Part shown: in pieces, positions 1 through 5,883 of the stretch
How positions within the stretch are numbered: position 1 is the first letter of the stretch
Layout: every line of letters begins with the position of its first letter
DNA from: CAMBDR01 sp046597185
GTDB lineage: Bacteria; Pseudomonadota; Gammaproteobacteria; Burkholderiales; Burkholderiaceae_D
Assembly (NCBI GenBank): GCA_046597185.1
Contig: JBKJLF010000877.1
Span: forward strand, 1-6,154
Direction: 5' to 3'
Length of the DNA stretch: 6,154 nt
The notes under the pieces: generated by a model
Seen by the model: only the letters and a program-made list of their open reading frames with translations
Told to the model about the DNA's origin: nothing
Database searches by the model: none
Program-made: the position numbers and the translations under genes

Positions 1-307
1 CGCATTTGGGTGAATTGCCTATTTATGCTAACTTGCACAAGCCAATCAGGCCGCGCAACAATTCGCAAAAGCCAGCGAGGGCCACCCCATGAATGTGATG
101 TTTGAAAGCATAGCCGACCTGGCCATCACCGCGCATGTGCTGGGCGGTGCGGTGATGGCGGCTTGCCCGAAAGAGGGCGTGATCGACCTCAACCATCAGG
201 TATTTAACCATCCGGGGCTGTATGTGGTGGATGCCAGCGCGATTCCGGCCAATGTGGGGGTGAACCCAAGTTTGACGATCACCGCCATTGCCGAGCGGCC
301 AAGATAG
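1..307 (+). pseudogene. GMC-family oxidoreductase, C-terminal fragment (runs off left edge, probable frameshift)
   Basis: This is the C-terminal end of a glucose-methanol-choline (GMC) FAD-dependent oxidoreductase, a family that oxidises alcohols, sugars or sterols. From base 89 the frame reads a TAHVLGG segment, then GVIDLNHQVFNHPGLYVVD, then SAIPANVGVNPSLTITAIAE. These match the conserved GMC C-terminal block, whose His and Asn residues sit at the active site. The good frame reaches back only to about base 41, because it contains stops at 11-13 and 29-31. The family-like upstream text (ELPIYANLHK) lies in the next frame at bases 12-41, so one base appears to have been lost around 36-46. The protein ends shortly after the AER motif, a little earlier than most relatives. 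The N-terminal FAD-binding part is outside the window. Family assignment is firm; the frameshift is likely but could be a sequencing error; the substrate is unknown. Confidence 0.78.
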
Positions 308-546
308 TTGACGCGAACCAGCGCAGCACTTTGCGGCGAAAGAATCGGGGGCGTGACTTGCATTTCGACAAAATGCCTGTTCATTAGCGGCGCACTCATT
401 TCCTGCCCCCACCCAGTCGTTTGTAGGCGGCGGCAACTATCCGTGCTTGACGTTCCGTAAATATCGACCACAATTTAGCGTGGCAATGCGTTATGCGGTA
501 GCCATACTAGTTTAATTTTGCCCTAATCGCACCCAAGGAGATTGGC

Positions 547-1062
547 ATGAGGAAAAAGAAAACCGGATTTGTTACGGTGCGCGCCATCAGTGGCACGCAT
601 GTCGTGTTTTTAGCCATGGATATGGCGACAAGCGATGCAGTTGGATTGATGGGCTTTGCCATCTCACGCGCTGCCTTGGATGACAATGAAGTAATTTGGC
701 TACGCGGCAATAAAACTTTTGAGGCGGTACGCTTGCCTAGTGGGCAGGAAGATGCCAGTAGCCACGAACATCCGTTCCAATCGTTTCAGTGGGCCGATTA
801 CAGCGCTTTGCCCGGAAAACGCTACCGCTACAAGGTAATTCCGATGTACGGCAGCCCCGGTCAATTGAGCGAAAAAAGCCCGACTGAAGTACAAATCAGC
901 ACCGAAACGCTGGCCGATGATAAGCATGAAGTCCACTTCAATCGCGCCGCAATTGCTTCGCAAGCCTTCGTCAAGCGCTTTGCCGGACAAAGCCTAGATC
1001 AGGCCGGACGAGTCGCCTATGAATGGCTGGGGCGCGACTTACTGACTGGCCTGCTCGGCTAA
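547..1062 (+). pseudogene. Phospholipase D-like protein, N-terminal fragment (piece 1 of 3)
   Basis: This 171-residue piece is the N-terminal, pre-catalytic domain of a bacterial PLD-like protein. It has no HKD motif itself. The text resembles a beta-rich, fibronectin-like extension that I recall at the front of such proteins: an early RAISGTHVVFLAMDMA strand region, a WLRGNKTFE segment, HPFQSFQWADYSALPG and RYRYKVIPMYG. The start at 547 is supported by a good Shine-Dalgarno, AAGGAG at 535-540, six bases before the ATG. A weak -35-like TTGACG lies at 447-452, but I see no convincing -10. The frame stops at 1060-1062 after GLLG, just where relatives, as I remember them, run straight on into the first catalytic lobe. 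That lobe resumes in another frame at about 1155. The piece is therefore read as the 5' part of a broken gene, although it could still be translated as a short protein. Confidence 0.72.
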
Positions 1063-1155
1063 CTTTCATGAATCTGGCGGCGCACCCCGAATTATGAAAT
1101 AATTCCGGAATCGTGCCGTTTTGGCTGCGAGAGTTCTGTTCATTTCGACATCGGG
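1060..1155. other. About 95-bp interrupting segment with a central hairpin inside the PLD-like gene
   Basis: This stretch separates two parts of the PLD-like protein that should be nearly contiguous (GLLG before it, ISRYIARASG after it) and carries no family-like coding text. It holds stops in frames 1 and 3. Near its centre lies a perfect 7-bp inverted repeat with a 3-base loop, GAATTAT-GAA-ATAATTC, at 1089-1105. The flanks are loosely similar: CGGCTAACTTTCA from 1056 and CGGGTTATTTCA from 1152, which could be a degraded direct repeat left by an insertion. Its identity is unknown. A small non-autonomous element or a complex indel would both fit. Confidence 0.4.
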
Positions 1156-1721
1156 TTATTTCACGCTATATTGCCCGTGCCAGTGGTAGCGGGTTCGACC
1201 TGTATGCGGCAATCTATGAGCTTGGCAGCCCCGATTCCGACGCCTGGCCCAATATCTTGCAGGCATTCAAGGAGGTCAAAGCACGAGGTGCGAAACTGCA
1301 CCTGATTTGCCACGGCCTTGACGATCATACTGGCAAGCACAACCGCGAATTGATCCATGACATGGGGCTGGATGACGTGTGCATTTTCCGTGAAAATGCC
1401 AAACTGATGCACAACAAATTCATGGTGCTGTGCCAAAACGGCCAAGCCATTTCAACCTGGACCGGCTCCACCAACCTAAGCCGCAATGGTTTGTTCGGCC
1501 AATTGAATGTCGGCCATGCTATCCACGACCAGCCGCTATCCGAGGCGTTTTTGGCTTACTGGCACGAGCTTTCGCGCGATCCGGCAGACGAACAAATTCG
1601 CGCTTGGGCAGCGGCATGGCGCTTGGTAACCATATTGTGGTCGATTGGATCGACGGCTGGCACAAAGAAAAGAACGGCATCGGCAAAAACGTCAACTGGG
1701 TTCATACCAAATTCATGCTGA
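1113..1721 (+). pseudogene. Phospholipase D-like protein, first catalytic lobe (piece 2 of 3)
   Basis: The family-like part runs from about 1155 to about 1615. It covers GFDLYAAIYEL, an ILQAFKEVKARGAKLHLI strand-helix unit, then MHNKFMVL (His codon at 1410), followed by TWTGSTNLS, GLFGQLNVGHA and a YWHEL segment. This is the first PLD half-site. The His and Lys of HxK are present and the GSTN motif follows, but the usual Asp of HxKx4D is replaced by Cys. From memory, other members of this subfamily also lack that Asp here. The upstream boundary is the interrupting segment, so the GTG at 1113 is only a frame-opening start and not the native one. After about 1615 the frame reads nonsense to the stop at 1719-1721, because the second lobe continues in frame 2. 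PLD-superfamily assignment is strong; the substrate (lipid, nucleic acid or other phosphodiester) is not deducible. Confidence 0.7.
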
Positions 1722-2044
1722 TTGATCCGCTTGGCCCGCATCCACATACGCTCACCGGTTCAGCCAATTTCAGCCTCGCCAGTGTGAACGAGAACGATGA
1801 AAACATGGTGCTGATCCGCGACAACCAGCGCGTGGCGGACATCTATTTCACCGAATTCATGCGCTTATTCGCACATCACCGCTTTCGCGAATCGGTCAAA
1901 CGACATATTGACCAATTTGGCAGTGCTGCCTTCAATACCTGGAAACCGCAATTTTTGCTGGTCGATTCGACCCAATGGGTCAATCAACACTTTGTCGCCG
2001 GGTCGGAATACGATATCAAGCGCCGTTATTTTGTTGGAAACTGA
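1616..2044 (+). pseudogene. Phospholipase D-like protein, second catalytic lobe C-terminal part (piece 3 of 3)
   Basis: This is the end of the same PLD-like protein, in frame 2. It opens with ALGNHIVVDWIDGWH and carries a complete HKD motif, HTKFMLID (His codon at 1703), followed by TLTGSANFSLASVNENDEN and RVADIYFTEFMRLFAHHRF, the standard second PLD half-site. The frame is open back to 1430, but upstream of about 1616 it only shadows piece 2. In intact relatives, as I recall them, a stretch of roughly a hundred or more residues forming the first half of lobe 2 lies between the AW-rich end of piece 2 and this GN(H/R)IV segment; here the two are directly joined with a frame change. That is the signature of an internal deletion. 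The piece ends with RRYFVGN and a TGA at 2042-2044, 27 bases before the next gene. Without lobe 1 in frame it is unlikely to be active. Confidence 0.72.
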
Positions 2045-2071
2045 TGTTCAATACTGAAAGGAATCACTACG

Positions 2072-2335
2072 ATGAAAGCCGCAACCCACCTTCTTGCAAC
2101 ATTCAGCTTGTTAAGCCTTGGCACCAATACTGCCGCGCAAAGTATCTTTGATGCGCCGGTCAATTTTTCCATTTCCCGATCCTGCGATGCCACCGACTCG
2201 ATTCGCCACCCAGGCAACATCAAAAAGGTCAAACCGGGTGAAGTGTATAAGGCAATTGGGCAAAACCGGGCGATTGATCCCACTCACGCCTTGCTCTCGG
2301 TCAATAACAAACATCGCTGGGTGGCACTGGAATAG
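2072..2335 (+). CDS. Small secreted hypothetical protein, possibly truncated
   Basis: This is an 87-residue protein with a clear Sec-type signal peptide: Met-Lys start, hydrophobic stretch HLLATFSLLSLG, and a likely cleavage after the Ala-Ala at residues 21-22 (TAA then QS). The start is supported by GAAAGGA at 2056-2062, nine bases before the ATG. The mature part reads SIFDAPVNFSISRSCDAT, VKPGEVYKAIGQNRA and THALLSVNNKHRWVALE. This resembles, from memory, an exported domain found alone or at the front of larger secreted proteins (some RNase T2-like), in which WVAL is normally followed by a Cys-Gly that would pair with the single Cys at residue 38. Here TAG follows the Glu directly. In the next frame GTPSPITLTK follows and then a stop, so a small indel at 2332-2335 may have cut off a short tail. 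Function is unknown. It follows the PLD-like remnant on the same strand and may have been co-transcribed with it. Confidence 0.6.
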   Translation: MKAATHLLATFSLLSLGTNTAAQSIFDAPVNFSISRSCDATDSIRHPGNIKKVKPGEVYKAIGQNRAIDPTHALLSVNNKHRWVALE

Positions 2336-2385
2336 GTACACCAAGCCCCATTACCCTGACAAAATAACGCCCCCTGAAGACAACC

Positions 2386-2766
2386 ATGACTAACACACCA
2401 GAGAACCAAGTCGTATTGCCAAGCCTGCCAGATTATCGGGATTGGCTTGTCCAAATAAAACAGCGCATTGCCAGCGTTCAAATGCGCATAGCCTTGTCTG
2501 CCAACAAAGAATTAATCTTTCTGTATTACGACTTAGGTGCAAAAATCGCCGAACGGGAAAAAAATGCGGCTTGGGGTAGCGCATTTATCGATCAATTTAG
2601 CCGTGACCTCAAGGCTGATTTTCCCGATATTTCGGGATTTTCAGCTAAAAATCTGCGCTATTGCCGTGCTTTTTACCGTTTTTACAGTGACGCCGCAATT
2701 TGGCAACAGGCCGTTGCCAAATTAGACGAGATTGACATTTGGCAAACGCAGTATACTTACAGTTAA
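2386..2766 (+). pseudogene. DUF1016/YhcG-type PDDEXK protein, N-terminal half (frameshifted)
   Basis: This is the N-terminal, helix-rich DUF1016_N domain of a YhcG-type protein. Diagnostic segments are PDYRDWLVQIKQRIASVQ, ANKELIFLYYDLGAKI, WGSAFIDQFSRDLKADFPD and the GFSAKNLRYCRAFYRFY block, in the family's usual order. The reading frame ends at TAA 2764-2766 just after AVAKLDEIDIWQTQYTY. The family continues straight into the PWGHN-like segment, and that text appears one frame away from 2739 onward. One base has therefore been lost (or two gained) between about 2750 and 2764. No classic X XXY YYZ slippery heptamer lies in the overlap, so programmed -1 frameshifting is not supported. The ATG at 2386 fits the family's N-terminus; its upstream purine stretch (GAAGA) is only a weak ribosome site. 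Homologues occur near restriction-modification and mobile loci. Confidence 0.8.
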
Positions 2767-3491
2767 TTAAATCGGTCGCTCAATTGCCGTGGAGCCATAA
2801 TATTTTGATTTTTACCAAAGCCAGGCAGCAGGATGAAGCGCGCTTCTATATTCAGCAAACCATCGAAAACGGTTGGAGCCGTGATGAGTTGGGTTTGCAA
2901 ATCAAGTCAAACTTATTCCAGCGTGCGGGCGCGGCGGTCAGCAATTTTGCCATCACCCTGCCACCCTCGCAATCAGAACTGGCGCAGCAAACACTGAAAG
3001 ACCCCTATGTGTTTGACTTCCTGAGCATGACCGCGCCGTACAACGAGCGTGATATTGAACAGCAGTTGGTAGCGCATATCACCACATTTTTATTGGAGTT
3101 GGGGAAAGGTTTTGCCTTCATTGGCCGCCAGCATCCGGTAGAGGTAGGTGGCACTCAGTACTTTATGGACTTGCTGTTTTACCATGTTGTTTTAAAGTGT
3201 TATGTGGTGGTGGAACTAAAAAACAAGAAATTCATACCCGAGTATGCTGGCAAGTTAAATTTTTATTTATCCGCAGTCGATATCCTGATCAAACGTGACG
3301 ACGACAATCCCACCATCGGCTTGCTGTTATGCCGCGATAAAAACGCAATTGAAGTCGAATTTGCCCTGCGCGATATGCATAAGCCCATGGGCGTGAGCGA
3401 ATATACGCTTATGGAAAACCTGCCCGACAATCTAAAGGGTGCATTACCGACCGTAGCCGAAATTGAAGCGGATTTTGAGCAGTTGAGATGA
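2739..3491 (+). pseudogene. DUF1016/YhcG-type PDDEXK nuclease, C-terminal catalytic half
   Basis: This is the continuation of the gene starting at 2386, in frame 3. It begins in family text at about LQLIKSVAQLPWSHNILI, then FYIQQTIENGWSRDEL, LKDPYVFDFLSM, and the nuclease core. The catalytic signature is intact: Asp in YFMDLLFYH (codon 3168), and Glu-x-Lys in VVVELKNKKF (Glu codon 3213, Lys codon 3219), followed by the GKLNFYLSAVD helix and the GLLLCRDKN strand. This is the expected PD-(D/E)XK arrangement for predicted DNA cleavage or processing. The TTG at 2739 has no evident ribosome site and is probably not a native start. Apart from the single frame change the two halves together have the usual full length of about 360 residues, so the lesion is either recent or a sequencing error. 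A short translation-coupled restart producing a free nuclease domain is possible but unproven. Confidence 0.82.
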
Positions 3492-3552
3492 CTTGTCACG
3501 GTGATGATCCAATCAACTCAACAACGAGACTATGCTGAACATTGCACGATGA

Positions 3553-3900
3553 TGCGGGATTTGGCGGGCTATGCCGGGTATTTTCGGGCAGAAATACCGA
3601 TGCAACCACTATCTGTGGGCGATGCTCATCGCCAGAATCTATGAGGTGTTTCCATTGCTATGCCCACAGTGCGGCGGCCACATGCGGCTCATCGCCTTTA
3701 TCACGAGCTGCGAAGAAGTACGTAAGATTTTAGAGCACAACGGTGTCGATGCGACGGCTCCAAAAATCTCACCAGCACGCGGGCCACCCTTGTGGGATGA
3801 ATGCGATGCGCCTAGTGATGACGCTGTGGTGGAGCCGAACTGGATTGACGTTGATCAAAGTACGCCCGATATCGACATTGATCAAAGCGCTAGTAGCTAG
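3553..3900 (+). pseudogene. IS91-family transposase, C-terminal remnant
   Basis: This is the C-terminal end of an IS91-like (HUH/Y2 rolling-circle) transposase. From RAMPGIFGQKYRCNHYLWAM it passes through LIARIYEVFPLLCPQCGG, with a Cys-pair as in the family's C-terminal zinc-binding motif, then MRLIAFIT, VRKILEH and ISPARGPPLWDE. All are typical of the end of these proteins. The upstream catalytic region with the HUH and Tyr motifs is absent: a stop at 3550-3552 lies just before the recognisable text, and 3492-3550 shows no family sequence. The tail carries a duplicated unit, IDVDQS then DIDIDQS, based on two copies of TTGATCAAAG at 3851-3860 and 3878-3887. It ends ASS-stop instead of the usual DQR-x-x-W-like end, so the extreme C-terminus was probably replaced at the junction with the IS630 remnant. 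It cannot be an active element. Confidence 0.8.
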
Positions 3901-4155
3901 TCAAGTCGATTCGTTAACTTGTTTTGGGTAAGCCCAAGCCATTTTTTCACGGGCCTTGCCCAAGTTAAATTGCCAGCGGACTGCATTGCGCTCTGCATTG
4001 CGCTCTGCATTGCGCTCACCACAGATTGCGTCCAATTCCAATTTTAGTTGCTCTTTGTCGGATATTCTTTTTTTGAAGACGGTATGGCCTAACACTGCAA
4101 ATTCCAGTTCGGCGATGTTTAGCCATGACCCATGTTTGGGGATGCAGCAAAGCCA
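3901..4155 (-). pseudogene. IS630-family transposase, C-terminal remnant
   Basis: Reading leftward from 4155, the minus strand gives IPKHGSWLNIAELEFAVLGH, then KRISDKEQLKLELDAI and VRWQFNLGKAREKMAWAYP. This is the end of an IS630-type DDE transposase: the PKHGSWLN-(I/M)AE(I/L)E block around the last catalytic Glu, followed by the RRI-like segment, the Asn/Arg-rich linker and the W-x-F-x-x-x-x-AR-x-K-x-x-x-x-YP end. A stop at 4156-4158 closes the frame upstream and the first two catalytic Asp residues are missing, so it is a truncated relic. The linker between DAI and VRW holds three copies of an AERN-type tetrapeptide made by a 12-bp tandem repeat. The stop codon (3901-3903) touches the stop of the oppositely oriented IS91 remnant. 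Confidence 0.8.
3982..4017. repeat. Three perfect tandem copies of a 12-bp unit
   Basis: TGCATTGCGCTC occurs three times without change at 3982-3993, 3994-4005 and 4006-4017. The unit is a multiple of three, so on the minus strand it adds in-frame Ala-Glu-Arg-Asn repeats to the IS630 transposase remnant. Relatives, from memory, carry a single ER-N-type linker at this place, so the array looks like a slippage expansion of one native copy. It has no spacers and is not a CRISPR. Confidence 0.95.
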
Positions 4156-4335
4156 TTACGCAGCCATAAACTGGGATCACCCGACCAGCCCAGTGTCAAA
4201 TTGACTTGCCACCTTATCTTTTGTTGGCTAGTACGGCTGTCACTGGGCCGTATCCGGCTTTTGATGAAAATCATCGTCCGCATTGAGACCATGCGCACCT
4301 GTCAATCCGTTCAAACTATTCTCCTCGCACGCGGT
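4156..4335. other. Unassigned stretch between the IS630 remnant and the helicase remnant
   Basis: No family-like coding text is visible here on either strand. On the minus strand a GAGGAG (4321-4326) stands six bases before a TTG at 4312-4314 that opens a 24-codon frame ending at 4240. A 57-codon ATG frame runs from 4292 to 4119 into the IS630 remnant. Neither resembles a protein I know. The stretch may be degraded transposon sequence or the original 3' flank of the helicase gene. Confidence 0.4.
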
Positions 4336-4809
4336 TTAAAATTCCCCGTCAAGGATGATTTCATGATCTTGAAACCATCCTTGATTAACAACGTGCTGCT
4401 TTATCCGTTCAGGCTCTTTGGTGTAAGCAAGCAATGCCAAACTGCGCTCCGCCCGGCTGCAAGTGACATAAAACAACCGTCTAGTTGCGTCGATCGAACC
4501 GCCACTGCCACCGAATAAACTTTCATATTTAAACGAAAATCCCCGTGCTTCAACATCATCCATAATGACCATGACGCGCTCGAATTCCAGACCTTTCACA
4601 CCTTGATGGGTATCGAATTTTGTATTGCCTGAGATGTAAGCGACATAATTTTCTACTTGGGAAAATGGTACTCCCAGAAATTCGCCGATTGCCTTGGTCG
4701 CTTGGGGGATGGCATCGTCTTGCGAATTTTCTGCCGTGTTGGCAAGGTCATCCGCTGTCAAATCGTTGTCAACGTGAAAGTGCAAGGCGTCATGAATGGC
4801 AAATAGCCT
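4336..4809 (-). pseudogene. UvrD/Rep-type DNA helicase, C-terminal remnant (GajB-like)
   Basis: This holds about 157 residues of the C-terminal end of a superfamily 1 helicase. The family marks are FDTHQGVKGLEFERVMVIMD (motif V region, where UvrD-type proteins have a T-x-H-x-x-KGLE core) and ATRRLFYVTCSRAERSLALL (motif VI, with the Arg of the R-x-x-YV-x-x-(T/S)RA signature). The protein ends with WFQDHEIILDGEF and TAA. The N-terminal Walker A and B helicase motifs are missing. Recognisable helicase text starts at about 4809 with RLFAIHDALHFHVDNDLTAD. The frame stays open to 5037, but there it only shadows the ATPase gene. Helicases of this kind sit directly downstream of class 2 OLD nucleases, as GajB does in Gabija, and the OLD remnant is indeed immediately upstream on the same strand. 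A deletion has joined the two out of frame. Confidence 0.78.
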
Positions 4810-5725
4810 CGGCGCTATGCAAAGCGTGCAGCGCCTGTATGTCCTGTGGCTCCGGCCTGTCGGAAAGATCCAAATGCTTTGCGTAGTAGGCCCGCAGTTG
4901 CATGGAGAGTTTTTTTCCTGCATTGGCGTTTTCAACCTCACCATCTTGGCCATTGCCAAGCGCGGTATCACCATCGCTAAATCCACGATGGGCGGGTTCA
5001 TAATCAATACGGATAATCCCTTTAAACGGATCACCATCTAAGGGTTCGCTGGTCAAAGGAAGTTGCTGCGGACATGCCAAGCCGTTCTCTGGCGTCTTCA
5101 ATTGCGCAGGATCAAGCAAGTAGGCATGCACTGAAAATACGGAATGAAGTTTACGTTCCAGAAATGCCATCATCGACTGCGGCCATAGGGCAAATGGCTT
5201 TGCCGGCGCACTTTCGCCGACCGCTTCAAGCGTTTGACTTATCACAACCGCCGATTGTGCAAGTATCGCCTTTGCCTCAGCCCTTGCTTTTAAATACGCT
5301 TGCTGAAATGTTTCAAGCTCTTTCTCATTTTTGGGGCCAAAGCTAAGTCGCACCCCTATCGGCTCACCGTTCCAATCCAAAGTGGGCAACAATTGCTGAA
5401 CCTGGTGTAACTCATTTTTTTTCACTGCGAGCCAGACATCAAGAAAGGGCAGCAATTCGTGTCTGTCAAGAGCGCACAGCTTTCCATTTGCAGCCTGCTC
5501 CTTTTCCCACGCTGCCCCAAGTTGATCATTTTTTTTCCAATGGCTGAGCGTGAAATCGTGGGTGCTGAAACTTTTTGGACGAACTAGGAATTTTTGCAGC
5601 GCCGTCATCGCAGAAGTCTTGCCACTGTTATTGGCACCGACAAAGACTGTTGTTTCTTCAGAAAAGTCGATGCGCACAGCCAGCAGTTTTCTGAAATTGC
5701 CAATTTCTATATGTTTGATATGCAT
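4790..5725 (-). pseudogene. OLD-family ATP-dependent nuclease, N-terminal ATPase half (GajA-like), truncated
   Basis: Taken from the ATG at 5725, this encodes 311 residues. The N-terminus MHIKHIEIGNFRKLLAVRID and the Walker A loop GANNSGKTS (residues 30-38, bases 5612-5638) mark an ABC/SMC-like AAA ATPase of the OLD group. Then follow WLAVKKNELHQVQQLLPTLD, GVRLSF, a coiled region (KELETFQQAYLKARAEAKA), PQSMMAFLERKL, YLLDPAQL and SEPLDGDPFKGIIRIDY, and an LRAYYAKHLDLSDRPEPQD segment. I recall this order in ATPases encoded next to UvrD helicases. The ABC signature, Walker B and the whole C-terminal TOPRIM nuclease domain are absent: family text ends near 4805 and the frame stops at 4790-4792, where the helicase remnant takes over in another frame. 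A 23-residue extension from TTG 5794 is open but lies upstream of the conserved N-terminus, so I prefer 5725. No strong ribosome site precedes either start. Intact relatives act in anti-phage defence. Confidence 0.78.
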
Positions 5726-5883
5726 TTGGTAGGTTGCTCTATTCGGTTTATTGGTGGTGCGGTTGGTTGGCGCAGAAACTGCGTTCTCAACCAAGGCTTT
5801 TTACGGCATCCGTTGGTAACGCCAACTGGGTCAACATCATCAAAATATTGAGTGAGATGCGCCCCTCATCTGACATTAACCAC

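Noticed and set aside
23..471. Two long open frames on the minus strand opposite the GMC fragment.
   Set aside because: They mirror the GMC coding sequence, have odd His/Arg-rich composition and match no family; the plus-strand GMC motifs are decisive.
2736..2766. Programmed ribosomal frameshift joining the two DUF1016 halves.
   Set aside because: No X XXY YYZ slippery heptamer or obvious following structure in the overlap, and this family is not known for programmed frameshifting.
3483..3522. Inverted repeat GTTGAG...CTCAAC after the DUF1016 gene as a terminator.
   Set aside because: The stem is only 6 bp, the loop is long and no T-run follows.
3982..4017. A CRISPR array.
   Set aside because: The 12-bp copies are directly contiguous with no spacers and lie inside a transposase frame.
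4119..4292. A 57-codon minus-strand ORF, considered as a small antitoxin-like gene.
   Set aside because: No recognisable helix-turn-helix, no ribosome site at the ATG, and it overlaps the IS630 remnant in another frame; probably chance.
4132..4518. A 128-codon plus-strand open frame.
   Set aside because: It is antisense to the helicase remnant, whose motifs V and VI are clear.
5726..5794. N-terminal extension of the OLD ATPase from TTG 5794.
   Set aside because: The added residues are low-complexity Thr/Asn-rich text upstream of the conserved MHIKHIEIGNF start, with no ribosome site.
5812..5826. GTTGG-TAACG-CCAAC palindrome upstream of the OLD gene as an operator.
   Set aside because: A 5-bp stem is expected by chance and no promoter elements are positioned around it.
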